The notes: generated by a model not told the origin, from the letters alone. DNA of 64,000 nt from Lepiota brunneoincarnata (GCA_023014365.1 JAEBUN010000023.1:434001-498000); one strand, 5' to 3'. Counted from the stretch's first letter, positions 33,910 through 47,051 are shown. Made by a program: numbers and translations.

Positions 33910-36900
33910 CTACTGCAAATAATACGAAGGGGGTCGTTCGGGGTTGGTCACCCCCCCAATGCTAACCCCTTGGCACATCTCTCTGAGCAAGAGGTAAACC
34001 TCATCCCGCGATATACCAGCGGTACCTTGCACCGGCGTAAGATCCTCTTCGTTGTTGTTGGATATGGGATCCCGCGGATGCAGGCTTCCAGCCGAAATGG
34101 ACTCGCTGCTCCAGTGTTGTTCGGCCCGCACAGGACGGTAGATTGCCCTGGGAGGGAGCTGCTTTATGGTCACGTCGGCTGACCCTGACTGTGGATTCAT
34201 CGTCATCAATCGGGCATCTTGGGCGCAGCTCTTGGTGTGTAAGTGGACAGGGTGGGTCAATGGTAATAGCTTTTCTTTCTTTAATCGTCGAGTTCTCCGA
34301 CAGTGGTAAAGGAAGGCGAGTATCAAGGCGAAAGTGGTCACGGCTGCAATCACGGCTCCTGCAATAATTCCTGCTTTGGATGTACTCTTAGAGCATGAAG
34401 GATTGTCAGTTAGACATGCTGGTGGCAACACCACCTCTAGCTCCATGGTGTTGGGCAGACTTATCTTCATTGAGCAACGAACGTGCGCAAAAAAAAGCAA
34501 GAGGCAGGCTTACTTGACAGCTAAGAGTGCGAACATGGCTCCTTGCGCAGGACTACACTGGTTTCAGCTGAAGGAGACCTTGTCAAAAACGGTCGCTTGC
34601 CTTGCTAAACCTTTTGGGTCGTCTGTTCTATGAGTGGCGTTGAATGTTGATGCAAATGGCTTTGGGTTGATAGATGTGAATGCTAAATCATGTACTGATC
34701 CAACGAAGCCATTTCGGGTTTCTTTATTCTTAAACGTAGCAGCCGCGAGCATCGTCAAATCTGCGAAAAGGAGCATATCTGGATTGGTTCCGGTCAAGAG
34801 GTGGGGAGGGAGTTGAATACATACGAGTTGCGATCGTCTCGGAAGACCCGTTATCTTCTTCCAAGGTGGGTCCGAGTTGACCTTCTATTCATTTTGGAGC
34901 TATCAGCTTATGCTGTTCTGAAGATGAGAATGCAAATTATCTTACGTTGACGGGTTATACGCCGGTTCTCGAACTCCTCCTGTATGTCTAGAATCTTCAA
35001 AAAAGAAGAGTCAAGGGACGTCTAGACTGACGCGATAGTCACACCTCTTGAGGCAATAGATCCTTTATTCCCAACAAAGCCAGCGGAAAAGTGTTATATA
35101 TCAATCCGGCAGAGTCAGTGCCGAATGTCGTAAGAATGTGGTTCGACTTGACTGCTTGCATAATCCATTGTGACTTGAGATTAGATATGTCTTGCTAGGT
35201 ATATCCCCAGACATGAGTGCGTAATATATCCCAAAAGACCATTGAGAGGCATACCAATAAGGTAGGGTCCGGTTCTCTTTTCAGCAAAGACATTACAGTG
35301 GCCATGCAATAGAGGCCGATGATCCCTTGTAAGATAGCATTGGTCGATACGTTGTCAGGATTAGAGAGAGATCCAGAGTCTGAGCTTCAAGGAGGGTCAG
35401 TAACGCCTGTTGTTGATTACTGGTCGTTTTACCTGGCAAGTATTTGGAACATTTGACTCTTGAGGTTGCCTGTCCACGTAGCGAACATTTCGTACTAGAT
35501 TCATGTTGGGAAAACGCAAAAATGATATGAAAGTGAGTGCCCACATATTTAGCGATGAGGGTAGTATCGCCCGTTTTGATGGAATATGCAAGGCTCATGA
35601 CAAGCATGTTCCCGGAATCTGCGAAATTATCAGGATCTCTTGCCCCACAGAGTTAGAGGACTGCTGCTTACTTTCGATACTCCGAGCAGTGGAACTGTTT
35701 TGCACGGCTTCCAAAATCACGGGATACGTCTCACCTGTATTGACACTCGTGAAGGTACTTGTTATGGGTATAGCGGGTGATACACATACCTAAGTTTGAA
35801 ACCACAAACGGCGCATTTGGATACAGCTGAGCTTGGTGATCCAAGATAGTGGTTAGGATGTAGCGAGCCATTGTTGCGTTGATATATAAGAATGCTGGAA
35901 ATGCTGCATAGACGGTCTCAACTGGACTGGTTTCCCTGTCGAGCGGTAAAGTTCACAACGGCAGAATAGTATGAAAAGTTCATAACCTACATATTATATC
36001 CAATATTCTTGAGATATATACGAATATCGGAAATATTCGAATCTAAATGACTTTCGGTGCTTGGGATAGTAATATCGACGCCTGCAAAGGTTTGCCTGAG
36101 GGCGAGTGATACGAGGTCTGTATAGTCATCCGAGACAGCCGAAGCCTCTCGTTGGATCTTCTCGTCGAGGCTGCGAGACCTCTCTTCTGCATCTGGAAAA
36201 CCGCTAACAAAATCTTGTATCTGTTTTATTCAGAAAGCGGTTCAGCGGAGGTTCGGCGATTTAGGACTCACAGCATCGTCAATGGAGCTCCACCGAGACC
36301 AGAAGAGTGACATCCGCGGGCCGGGGTCATATGAAGTTGGGTTAGAGAACATTATCACTGGATCCCTAACCAAACCAACGGCCCAGACAACGGGCGAGCT
36401 CAGACCTGAGATGTTACCCAAATCCCGTGCAAATGCAAAGACTGGCCAGTCGCTTGTGTGTGTTGTTGTGAGATGTAGCATTGCACTCTGGGGGGTCTCA
36501 AGAGACTACTTACTCGTTGATCTTTCGGAATCGCGTATCTTGACTGTTCGGTAGCGTTCCATTTTCAACAAAAGCACCGCGGACTATTTCATGATCGCCA
36601 GTCATCCATGTAGTGGACTGGTCCTTTCAAGATCTACTTGTTAATCAAAGACTTCGAGTTCGAGAAGAAAGGCCGGGGTACCTGTGACATCGCGTGATAT
36701 ACAGTTGCATCCTCCGCCATGTTGAGGGTTTTAGATATCGAGGGGAATGGTGCCCTTTTGCAGGCGTGATAGACAACGGATTCGAGTCTGCTGAGTCGAC
36801 CATGCAACGCTTTCTTGATTGCTTGCGCTCGTCCATTCTAAATCACAGATAGCTTAGAATTCCATACCCCTCCGAAGCCGAATGGGAAGTATTCACGCGC

Positions 36901-37521
36901 TGAAATGTCCGAGTAAACTTGAATATCGTGTGGCTGATTATCAGTGCTGGTCAGGCCATCGATATACAGATAGGTGAATGGGAGAGATTGGAGTGCCAAG
37001 TTATCCGGCTTCCAACATCTTTCAGTCGGTAGCCGTGCCAACAAAACAAGTAGAATACGTCCGCACCTCTATGGGACTCAGAAATGTGACATTGAATTTG
37101 ACAGGTCCTGCCTGGACAGTAAAAATGCTCCTCGTAGGGCTTAGAAACCGATCGACCGTTGGTACCGAGGTATACCTCCCCGACCAATCACCCGCACCAA
37201 GCCACTGATATACCACTCCATCAATGCGCATGAGCCCAGTCCAGCTGAGGGCCTAACGGGAGAGAGGGAGGCTTTTATGAGGGGGATAGGTATGCAGTTA
37301 AAAAAAGGGACAAGATATACCCGTGCCGTGGTCCAGAACAGAGCAGGGCTCGCTGTGAGATCCGAGCCGTCTGGGTTGATGATCCAGTGGTGCAGGTAAG
37401 GTGATTTCACAGAAAGAGGGAGGGCGGTGAGTGTTGCCTTTGCATCCACAAGCCTCCCTAGCAGTAGAACTGACGCCGAGAGTATGAGTTCAGGGAGGAC
37501 CACCGTTCCCGAGAGCCACAT
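33910..37521 (-). CDS. Second GtaA-type glutaminase-like protein with C-terminal membrane anchor
   Basis: The ATG at 37521 opens a signal peptide (MWLSGTVVLPELILSASVLL), then ALPLSVKSPYLHHWI, MRIDGVVYQWLG, IFTVQAGPVKFNVTFLSPIE, an intron, LPFTYLYIDGL, IQVYSDIS, VFAFARDLGNISGL and SPVVWAVGLVRDP. Near the C-terminus are PDMLLFADLTMLAAATFKNK and SPAQGAMFALLAVK, both DUF1793-region blocks. A transmembrane helix (AGAVIAAVTTFALILAFLYH) and a basic stop (CRRTRRLKKEK) precede a roughly 110-residue tail ending PPSYYLQ. It is a paralogue of the gene at 7458-11029, with the same plan, but the tails are unrelated beyond the final EPPPLYT / ERPPSYYLQ pattern. About fifteen short introns; joins not all resolved. 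Confidence 0.75.
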
Positions 37522-38573
37522 CCGGTTTATTGAGGCCTGCTCGTGCAATTAGGGTGCAAGAGACGTGAATGTGTTGATTCTACGCCTTGGAATGATAACT
37601 GTGGGGTACGTCAGCCTAGTACACGACATGAAGGCCAGAGATACGTACGTTCTCAGCTGGGGAAGGGGAAGTGGAGAACTAAGTGTGTATGTATGTATTA
37701 TATTGAGGATAAAAATAGCGAGTTATATGATTGTATCGAGGTATGATGATTCCAACAGGCTGGTATACTTACTATCACTGGGGGAAGAAAGATTGAGAAG
37801 CATTCCGTCTCTAGGACCCTTCTGCCAAGGGGAGGGGGGGCTATTCTGCTATTTATCGCCCGCAGCTCGTGTTGAGTGCCAATCTCCCCTCATGGGGTTG
37901 GGAGGCGATGTGTGCAATGAATTGCGGTTATGTGTAAATCGTCGGGTATGAGGGCGAGACCTACGTATGTACGAATGCATCATGTATTCATGCTCCTGGA
38001 TTGCTCACCACCTGGGGAGGGGGAAAGCCGAATGGATACCCCCATTCAAAAATCATTTTGTGGCTTGGGCTGTGCGGTTGCGAGAGATGTTATGGTTGCT
38101 ACCCGCGCAGAGCATAGTAAGAAAATGGTTCGCTACGCTTAACATAAAATGGGAGAATGCTTTCCCGTGAGGGTTGGATGCTGTTCATGAACCACTCGAC
38201 TGGTCTGCTCGCTAAACAAGCGGCACAGAAATGTTTCATGTGAACCAAGTGGTACGATCTTATGTTTAACACGAAGCCTTGAAATTATTACCAACACCAT
38301 TTGCAAGTGCTCCATAGCAGCTTTACAGATATTGCCAGGCGTGAAAGCAATGAAAAAAACAGGCAAGTACCGGGTAGTGCCACAGCGGGAGTTAGAAAGC
38401 AAGAAAGGCAAGGACAAAGCTTGCGCCCTTCCCAGCCTTTTCTATGCGCACATCGCGCCGCATAAGCGTCTGGCTGGCGAGCTTAGCTGTACCCAATCCA
38501 TCTTGTAAACGATAGGTGGAGGACCCACTCAGTGCTCCACACCTCATCAAACCGAACGCACCCATCTCCATTC
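37522..38573. other. Intergenic, nothing recognised
   Basis: Contains the promoter of the minus-strand GtaA-like gene and the 3' flank of UTP18. The plus-strand ORF at 37565-37951 shows no family feature. No repeats noted. Confidence 0.4.
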
Positions 38574-40759
38574 CTATACTCCGCCAGCACCAGCACCATA
38601 CTCCCGCAAATGATACAACAACGCCCTTCCCCTCGAATTCCCAATCGCGACATACTCGCTCTGCGCAGAAAAGTCAACAGCAGTCACACGTCCAAGTGGT
38701 GTGCTCGACGTAGGCCAATTTGCAAAAGCCGTGAATGTCGGTAAATGAATCTGTCATATAATAGTAGAGGGTAGTGGTAAGCTGGAGTGGGACAAATGGA
38801 AAATTGGATGAAAGAGGGAACACTCACCAGCCGCATGGCATCTTTCTTCTCTTTACTAGCAATAGCGAGTAATTGTGCATCGTGGTTGAATTTGAGTGCT
38901 GTAATGGCGGTGGTGAGATTCCCGATTGTCTTGATCGGTTTTGGTGTTTTGTCGAGCTCGGAGGGATGTGAGGAGAAAGACGTGGGCGAGTAGATATTGA
39001 CGAAACCTGAAGACGAGCTACAGTCGTGATCAAGTCAGTCTTCGTAATTATGGGTCATAATGAACCAGGAGGGAGAAAGATACAGACCCAACGCTCAAAT
39101 GCCCTCCATTACCTCCGGCCATAGTCCCAGCCAACACCCGGCCAGCGCCACGAAACCCGCCTTCGTCTTTCCATTTCCGCAGACAGCGCCGTTCGCCAAC
39201 GTCCCAGAGATACATTTCCGCATCCGAAGTGAGAACGGCTAGGCACTGCCGTCTCGTTGAACCAAGTCCCACCGTTCCGGCGCTACCAAGAATCCCAGTG
39301 GCATTTCCTGAAGAGCCATCGAACCACCAGAGACCTTGCACGCTACCCCCGCCCGTGCACTTGAGCGAACCGACGACTTGGCCAGCGCCGCTTTTCCAGT
39401 CGACCAAGTGTACTTGCGCACCCTTTCCAGCTGCGACTGCTAGTACTTCACCCGTTGGAGAGAAAGATGTGAGGTGGATTGAATCTGCGTTAGACCCTTT
39501 ATCGTTTCGAGAACGTTTGTGGCCTGATGTTGGAGTCGGGTCCAAGGAAGAAGAAGAGGAGTTGAAAGTGGTGCCCCAGAGACCGCGGTTGTGTTGTGTT
39601 GTGAGTCCCGTTTGGAGGTCGTGTGTGAAGAAGAAGGGGCGTGGACCGGAGAGGAGGAGACTGGATCCTGAGGGGTGGAAGAGGACTGACGTGGGAGAGG
39701 TGAGTGGGAGGGAGGCGGTGTGGAGGGTTTGGAGAAGGGGAGAGGTATGTCCGTCAACCTGGGTTCAAGTGTCAGGGGTATAGGAGAGGGTTAGTAGAGT
39801 GAGATGAACGCACATTGTATAGCCGTATTCGACGGTCAGCGGTTGCAACGCAGAGGATGGGGACCTTGTGGCTTGGGTGGAAAGCGACGACTTTTACTTC
39901 GCCTGCGCCGGCACTTTGGGCGGCGAGGTTTACGTCGCGGAGTCGTTCGATGGATATTGTACCAGAGGGGCAGGACGAGAGACTTCTTTCTCCGCTCTGC
40001 GGCTTTGAGAATACCGGATTGTCGATGTAAACAGGTTACGAACGTCGTCCTCTTCGTCGTCAACATCGTTGTCGATGGCCTCGGGCCCCTCGCGGTTCTT
40101 CTTGCGTGCGCGTTTGGCCCATCCAGGTTCTGGGTTGATGCTCTCGAACTGAACCCGTAGGCGTGATTCGTATTCTTTTTCGGTGATGGTGTCCTCTTGT
40201 TGGGAGAGACGGAGTTTTCGGAGACGCGAGGGTCCTGAGAGGAGGGAGATTTGGTTAAGAGAAGAGTCCGCGGGGTCGGTCCATGCGGCTTTTTTTGAGG
40301 GTTTGGTTACGATAGGGTTGGGTTGGGGGGTGGGTGGAGTGGAAGAATCTTCGCCTTCGCTCTCCCCTTCATCTTTGCTTTCGTCCTCTTCCTCGACTTG
40401 TGAAGGTGGTGGGCCTGGGCCGTCATCAACGAAAAATAGCTGAGAGATAATGAATAGTTGTATTTCTACAGAAAAGAAGACGCACATCCGAGTCAAGGAG
40501 ATTGGCCATGGGTCGTCCACCATCGTCGGCTTCTTCCTCATCCTCATCCTCATCGATTGGAAATGCTGAGCCCGCCTTCAGCCCTTTTTTCTTTGGTGCT
40601 GCCTCTAGGCACGTACGGCACACCGAACAGCATACTCTCGAGCCTTCTCTCTTCGTCATCTTTGCTTTCCTCGTCAAGCAACTGGTCCTAGAGTCGCCTT
40701 TGAGCCTAGTGGTTCGGCTGTGAGTTTCTGCCTCTTGGACTTTCTCTGGGATAAGCCAT
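38574..40759 (-). CDS. UTP18: U3 snoRNP / SSU processome WD40 protein Utp18
   Basis: Utp18 is a WD40 component of the small-subunit processome that helps recruit the exosome for 18S rRNA maturation in the nucleolus. The N-terminus reads SKRQKLTAEPLGSKATLGPV, EERRLESMLFGVPYVPRGS and an acidic patch (PIDEDEDEEEADDGG, MANLLDSD). The middle exon holds FTSTIRYSQSRRAEKEVSRP. The WD40 part includes VVAFHPSHKVPILCVATADR, PSGSSLLLSGPRPFF, HLTSFSPTGEVLAVAAGKGA, VLTSDAEMYLWDVGERRC and, near the end, VTAVDFSAQSEYVAIGNS and GRALLYHLREYGAGAGGV, with a TAG at 38576-38574. Three frame breaks of one base (near 40745, 40680 and in the A6 run at 40585-40590) interrupt the first exon. Utp18 is essential in yeast, so these are probably sequence errors. 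Confidence 0.85.
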
Positions 40760-41147
40760 GTTTTGTCATTAATGCAAGGGTTTTTAGATCAAGATTTATT
40801 TTGCAAAAACTGAATTCAGTCACATGACCTCGATACTGAGGCTATCCCAATTCTCTCTTGTTCTGCCCTGACGTGGTCCTGCTGAGCAACGAGCAGCACA
40901 ACGACCCTGTTGCCCAGCAAACGCAGGGACAGACGCAGAGCTCTTCTCCACTCTGGGCAGAGTGATGGTAGAACACCCACAACAGTTGACGTAGCAGGGG
41001 TGGCAAGTGGAGGAGACCGCTTATAGTAGTTCTTTCCGCCTGTAATTGTATTTTTGCAACGAATCGCCATCCGTCAGCGTCGCTACATCGCTGTGCGCCG
41101 CTCGTCCATCGCGCGTTGCTGCCAACACAGGAATATTGCAGCCCGGG
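40760..41147. promoter_or_regulatory. Shared divergent promoter of UTP18 and PSD1
   Basis: The two ATGs point away from each other across 388 bp. The region is not T/A-boxed; a CAGTCACATGACC element lies at about 40817-40829. Co-regulation is possible but not shown. Confidence 0.4.
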
Positions 41148-43146
41148 ATGCTGGTCCCAAACTCCGCTCGTGTGACGCCCCAAGCAATACGCTATTCAGG
41201 GCTAAATTGCTCGTACGTTTCTCTGCTCCGCCACCACCACCACCACGCCCCCCTTCATGCCTTGTTCCTAATTCCCATGTATTTCTCTAGGAAGAACATA
41301 TTCACAAAGGGCAAGAAGCCGCTGTATGCAGCTTCGCGAGTCCTCAATGCCTCGGCGTCAGCGTCTTCCGCCTTTAGCAGGTGTTGGGTGCACAGCACCA
41401 ACAAGACCTCGGCGCTGATTCGTACGGTGAGGAATCAGGGTTTCAGGAGGGCATATTCGACAACAAAGAATAGTGCCGAAAGCGCTGGCGCTGGTGGTGG
41501 TTTGCCCTCGGGTGGTGTGCCCCTCTATCGTGCGTCGCCCCTGTTGCCCCCCTTTGTAGTCACCTATTCATAGCTCTTGCACAGGCAAACTTATCAATGC
41601 GTGGACTGAAACTCCAACGAAATGGTATCCACTTCCTCTAGCTGTCGGTGCCCTTCTACTTGTCGCCATTCAATACCGTCGCAAATCTAGGCGCGCACAA
41701 AAGGAGGTCGAGCTCAATGAAAACGGTTTAGAGGTCATCAAACTTAGAGGTCCCTGGCAGGTACATTGAACTCTTCTCCTTGCCTCCTATACGGATTCCC
41801 CGTCTAACGAAATTAATTCTAGGTACACGTCCTCGGCGCACTTCCTCTCCGCAACATGTCCCGTCTTTGGGGGTACTTCAACTCCCTCGAGCTACCCATC
41901 TGGTTCCGCCCATACGGCATCAAACTCTACGCCTACGCATTCGGTTGTAACCTTGACGAAATCGAACCGGCAGACCTCACATCCTACGCCTCCCTGGGTG
42001 ACTTTTTCTACCGCAAACTCAAAGCTGGTGTCCGGCCTATCGATGACGCGACCCTTGTCTCCCCCGCCGACGGGCGCATGCTGCATTTCGGTAAAGTCGA
42101 GGTGGAGGGTGGTGTCACCAGCAATGTGAGGGTTGAACAAGTCAAGGGTATCACGTATTCCCTCGATGCGTTGTTGGGTGTTGAGAGACCTGGGAGTCCG
42201 GATAGCGTGTTGGTGCATTTTCATAATGCGGATGCGGAGGTGGTTGATCATCGGGAGTTTGCTAATGTCAATGGCATCGAGTATTCTCTAGATCAACTGC
42301 TTGGAACTTCGGCGAGCGGGGCGTCAACGCCGAGTAGTCCTGTGGCACCTGGGGAGAATAAGGATGATGGGAAGCCGAAAAAGTTTGGGGATCAGGTGGA
42401 TGCGAGTGTTGTTGACCCTGGGAGGGATATACAGAAGGCGCTTGAGCATGATACTTCGGTTGCTCTTAAGATGGGTGTGAGGCCTTCGTTGGAGAGGAAG
42501 CCGAGCGCGTCGATCAAGGCATTGAGGCCTGGCCATTCGTTGTTCTTCGCCGTTATTTATCTTGCGCCTGGGGATTATCACCGGTTCCATAGTCCAACGG
42601 CGTGGGTTGTCGAGAAAAGGAGACATTTCGTCGGTGCGCATAGTTTTGAATTTTCCATGGGTCCTTGAAGTACGAAATGCTTGATTTACAGGCGAGCTAT
42701 TCTCGGTGTCACCCTACATGGCCAAACGTCTCGAAAACCTGTTCATCCTCAACGAACGCGTCGCGCTCCTCGGTCGGTGGAAACACGGCTTTTTCAGCAT
42801 GGTCCCTGTAGGCGCAACGAACGTCGGATCCATCAAGATCAACTTTGACAAGGACCTTAGAACGAATGTGCGGGGAAGACCACCACCCGTGGGAACGTAT
42901 ACGGAGGCCGTGTATTCGCTTGCGAGTCCGATTTTACGAGGGCAGCCGTTGACACCTGCGCAGGAGATGGGTGGGTTTTGTCTTGGGAGTACGATTGTGC
43001 TTGTGTTTGAGGCGCCAAGTGAGTTTGAGTTTGTTGTTGCGGCGGGGGAGAAGGTGAAGGTGGGCCAGAGGTTGGGGGATGTGCCTGAGAAGTTGGGTGA
43101 GCTGGATTTGGATTCGACGGTGGTGAGCAAGGTGAAGCAGGATTGA
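41148..43146 (+). CDS. PSD1: Mitochondrial phosphatidylserine decarboxylase proenzyme
   Basis: Psd1 converts phosphatidylserine to phosphatidylethanolamine at the mitochondrial inner membrane. The ATG at 41148 starts a basic, Ser/Arg-rich presequence ([19 protein letters not shown]); an intron with GTACGT donor (41213-41290) follows. Next come a membrane helix ([20 protein letters not shown]), [55 protein letters not shown] and [14 protein letters not shown], then a spacer of about 100 residues, then [17 protein letters not shown] with the catalytic-site histidines. After the last intron (42634-42691) come [17 protein letters not shown] and the self-cleavage motif LGST (42982-42993), where the serine becomes the pyruvoyl group. 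All exons join in frame, unlike most neighbours. Confidence 0.92.
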
Positions 43147-43478
43147 GGAGGTAGTGTGTGGGTTGGTTTAAATATCCTCTCCGCTCTTTTTTTCTCCACC
43201 CCCCAACTTCATTGTTCGTCTCTTGTTCTGCATTTGGGACTTGAACTACTCATTGATGTTTGTTTCTTGCCTTATTGGTTTATGATCGTAATGTATTGCA
43301 TGATAGCACTACTCTTTTAGATTTCAACCAGGGAATATGACACGCAGCTCAACCTGTGAAATAGATGGCCTCGGTTCTGAGAGATGTGATGCATAATGAC
43401 ATCGTCGAGAACACCGGACGGAGCGGAACAAGGGCCATCAGATGTCTACTAAATGTGGCATCCCTTTCAACCTCAACC
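43147..43478. other. Intergenic; left edge of the segmental duplication near 43400
   Basis: PSD1 3' UTR (T-rich at 43180-43280), then the promoter of carboxypeptidase copy 1. Similarity to the DNA upstream of copy 2 starts about 43400. Confidence 0.5.
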
Positions 43479-45600
43479 ATGAGCCTACTTGGCGTGGTAT
43501 TGACTTTGGGACTCTGCGTTCCTTATGCGTTTTCTGCGCAATACCCACTGCTGAGGAGTGGCCCCTTTCAAGGAACTTTCGGCAAGTGTCCTCTCTTGAT
43601 TATTGGACGACGCGTTGAACCAGAAACAGGACATGGGCGCTATGATGACGGACTCTTTTCGCCCCTCGAAGACCTGTCTTTTGTAACTGGCAACCACCAG
43701 TATACGACTCTGACACATCCGGTGTTTCCACGACACAGCGTCCGGATCAAGAAGTCGCACGAGTTCTGTGACTCCACTGTCAAGTGAGCAAATACAACAT
43801 TGTCGATGTAACTCATGGTGAACATGTTCTCCCAGCTCGTATACAGGGTATATTGATGTAGGGGCTCGACACATCTTTTTCTATTTCTTCGAAAGTCGCA
43901 ATGATCCTGATCGCGACGATGTGATTTTCTGGACGAACGGAGGTTCGTGTGTCGTGTATAGTGCATGCAGTTATCGGCCGGGGTTTTGCTGACCATGCGC
44001 TATACAGGACCTGGGTGCTCCTCTTCCCTGGGGTTGTTTATGGAACTTGGGCCATGTAGGGTCAAAGATGAAAACTTCGACCGTTTTTCATCCTGAATCT
44101 TGGAACACGAACTGCCAATGTGTTCTTTGTCGATCAGCCTATAGGTGTGGGTTTCTCGTATGCAGAATACGGGGAAACTGTTGTAAGTTATAGTCCATTG
44201 CGGGGTCCGATTTGAGCGAGATGTATTCCTGAATGTTTTCGGGCAGGGAACGACAGAAGAGGCAGGCCAAGGATATTGCTACTTTTGTTGCGATATTTTT
44301 TGAACATTTTACAAAGTTTAAAGGACGTGCGTTCCATATGGCGGGTGAATCGTATGGTGTGCGTTTCCTTGTATTGGGCCTCTGACGCTCGCTTATATGA
44401 TTTTTTTCAGGGAAGATACCTCCCAGTTTTTGCCGCGGAAATCTATGACCGGGAATTCTCGTCTGGTTGAAGCTGGACTAACTCCGATTAACCTCCAATC
44501 GGTCATGATAGGTGATGTCCTGCCATCAGTATCCTGGTTTTATGAACTCAACCGAGAGCTTCAGGTAATGGGTTTACCGACTTTTCGACCATGCTGCCAG
44601 TCATACTACGATATGCAATGCACGCCTGCCTCTCTTCCCCCTGTTCTAAGCATATCGTGAGTTTTGAGTTGTTGCCGATCTGTATGCTGGCTGACGTTCG
44701 TTGTGGAAAAGTCAATGCGCGGGCATGAAAGCATTGGTATTCTCATCTACTCAGCCTTCCATGTCGGGCATTACTCATCGAGAATTTCCAGGTCCCGCGG
44801 TGTCAGAAGTGGTTGAAAGGGGCTTGCGTCGACCAATTTGATGGTATCAATTGTGCTGCTGCTGCGAATTTTTGCAAGAGCCAGCTCAGGGATCCTTTTC
44901 GCCAGAAGGGTATGTTTTTCTGTCTTCCCAAACTGGCAAGGATGCCTCATGTTTCCCTAGGGTTGAACCCGTACGACATTAGGCGCAAATGTGAAAGTCG
45001 ATCTAAGAACTTAGTTTGTTATCCAATCACCCAGTAATATCCTTTTGTTGTGACTAGGGAACAGTTCATCCATTCTTACCATCATATAATGCACACAGGA
45101 CGATCGCGAAATACCTTCGATCAACCCTCTCTCCGCACACGACTCGGCGTCGACTCTTCCTTTACAGTCCAACTTTTCTTCTTGTAATGATGATGTCGAG
45201 CTCGCGTTCATTCAAAACCTGGATGGGCTCCATCCGACGCAACTGTATGTTGCGGCACTCCTCGAGCGCGGTATTCGGGTACTTATCTATGCTGGGAACT
45301 ATGATTGGATTTGTAATTGGGTCGGGAACGAGAGGTGGACGTTGGCGCTTGAGTGGAGTGGGCAGGAAGAGTTTAAAAGTCAGGAGATGAGGCCTTGGAT
45401 GGTTGATGGGAAGAGAGCTGGGTTGGTGAGGAGTGCGAACGGAGTTGACGTTTGTGACTGTAGAAGGTGCTGGACACATGGTATGTGTTTTATTTTTTGT
45501 TCAACGTACTTTTGATGACATCCCATACGAGGTACCCTATGATAAACCGAAAGAATCTCTTGCCCTTGTACAACGCTGGCTTGCGGAGGAGAGTATCTAG
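43479..45600 (+). CDS. Serine carboxypeptidase (S10), copy 1, frame-disrupted
   Basis: S10 peptidases remove C-terminal residues in vacuole or secretions. A signal peptide ([20 protein letters not shown]) precedes [36 protein letters not shown] and [19 protein letters not shown] (oxyanion/substrate loop), then [19 protein letters not shown], and the nucleophile in AGESYGG (Ser codon 44350-44352, Gly-Gly split by an intron). The catalytic Asp is in [17 protein letters not shown] and the His in EGAGHMVPYDKP, split by the last intron; the end is RWLAEESI, stop at 45598-45600. Compared with copy 2, extra T bases at about 44076 and 44113 break the frame, and another break lies near 43605. All catalytic residues remain, so it could be functional if these are assembly errors. 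Confidence 0.7.
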
Positions 45601-45679
45601 ACTTGTGTACAGAATTGGAAACAAATTATCTAAGCCGTATTATCACCTTCACATAACCTGCTAGCTACTCGCTAATTGA

Positions 45680-45763
45680 CGCTCTTGACGTTACCAAAGA
45701 TATCCAACGCAGTTGCTGAGATCAAGGGCACGGTTGCGGAAAATCATGACACTGGGTCAGCAT
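45680..45763 (+). pseudogene. Truncated CUL4 first exon
   Basis: About 84 nt match the start of the intact CUL4 exon at 49297-49380 (LLTLP...AEIKGTVAENHDTGSA). The start codon region has changed (CTAGCTACTCGCTAATTG in place of the ATG context) and the similarity stops in the exon, so it cannot make cullin. Confidence 0.75.
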
Positions 45764-46982
45764 ATTATTTCTCAGCAAGGCAGCTCTGATTCAGTTAACA
45801 ATTGACATCAATAGCCAGATTATTTCTAGCGAATTTTGATTTAATTTTACTTTAGAATTAATCGATCTTTTTCGTAACCCATACTCTATCAAAATCCATA
45901 GCTCGAAAATTGCTGTGTTAAGGCAGAGTTGACTGTATATTGTCGAGAGGACAAGATCTATGCGCTATCTAAGCAATGTGACATGTTGTGGACGCTTCTT
46001 GATCTTTTACCATCACCACCCGGCCGTAGGACTTCGTCACCCCCACCATGGCCGTACTCTACTTTACCTAACACCTCATATCACCTGCATCAGGGCCGTA
46101 GGGGCTCTTGCAGGATCCCTCTTCTTTGATTCCATTCTCTTCTTATCGAAGGAGATCGTGGCTGGTTGCACGGCCTCCTTCACACTGCTGGAGGCCTCCT
46201 GGCCCCGCCCACGGCTTCGTCAATACGCCTCAGGCGCTCAGCATACGCCCCGACTAAACACACGCGCCAACCACGTTGTTTCGACCGATATTACCCAAAC
46301 AGCACCCGAGGAAGGGGAACTAGCACCCGAACCGAGGCTCCGTCCCTGCGCGGACCTCACCTCTTGGGGAGACAGCTAGGAAGCCAAAACAAATCGGGGC
46401 AGTGTGGGCGATGGGACAGGACAACAGTGGGCTACAGAAGAGAGAACAGGGGGAGACACGGTTGGAGTAGCATCAGGGGCAAGGTTGACTACTCATTTAT
46501 CATTCTCTCCTCCGGCCCGTCGATCACACTAGGTGGAATACCCACTCCGACACCCGAAGAATGGGGTGGAGCTCCTCTGAAATCCGGACGGCTATGGGAC
46601 ACGCTCGTTAGCGAGTTGGCCAGTACCCCAACTATTCGGGAAACTGACAGCTGGAAGCCTCGGCGATCAGGACTGGCGGTGCAAACGAGGGACCCTGGCG
46701 GTAGGCAGGGACGACGGTTTGTGTGGTGGGCTGATGAGAGGGTTATGTATCAGGGTACTCTCCCTCGACGGACTGCGATTGTGCACCGGTGAATAGGTAG
46801 TGTAGATACTGCCCGCGGTTCTTGGGACCCTCCTACTCTCCATAGCCGCGTCTGGCTTTGCCAGAATAATGGTAAAAAAAGTAACATATTGTGACGTAGG
46901 CTGATGCGCCTGATGCGCCTGTCTAGTAACTGGATAAACCAGGCCTAGCTCACTAGGCAATTTTGCCGGACAGGGCAACATT
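45764..46982. other. Unique spacer between the duplicated blocks
   Basis: About 1.2 kb not shared with either block. Plus-strand ORFs at 45960-46379 and 46166-46792 overlap in different frames and show no family feature. I see no transposon ends. Confidence 0.4.
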
Positions 46983-47051
46983 TTCGACGACACCGGACGG
47001 AGCAGAATAAGGGCCGTCAGATGTCCAAGTGTGGCATCTTTTCAACCTAAC

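Larger units (their letters stand above)
43400..45763 (+). repeat. Segmental duplication, left copy
   Basis: Nearly colinear with 46983-49380: carboxypeptidase promoter, all exons and introns, and the first codons of CUL4. Matches run through introns, so it is a DNA-level duplication. Ends abruptly inside the CUL4 first exon. Confidence 0.9.

Noticed and set aside
43479..45600. Calling carboxypeptidase copy 1 a pseudogene from its frameshifts
   Set aside because: The breaks are single-base insertions of the kind also found in essential genes here, and all catalytic residues are kept.
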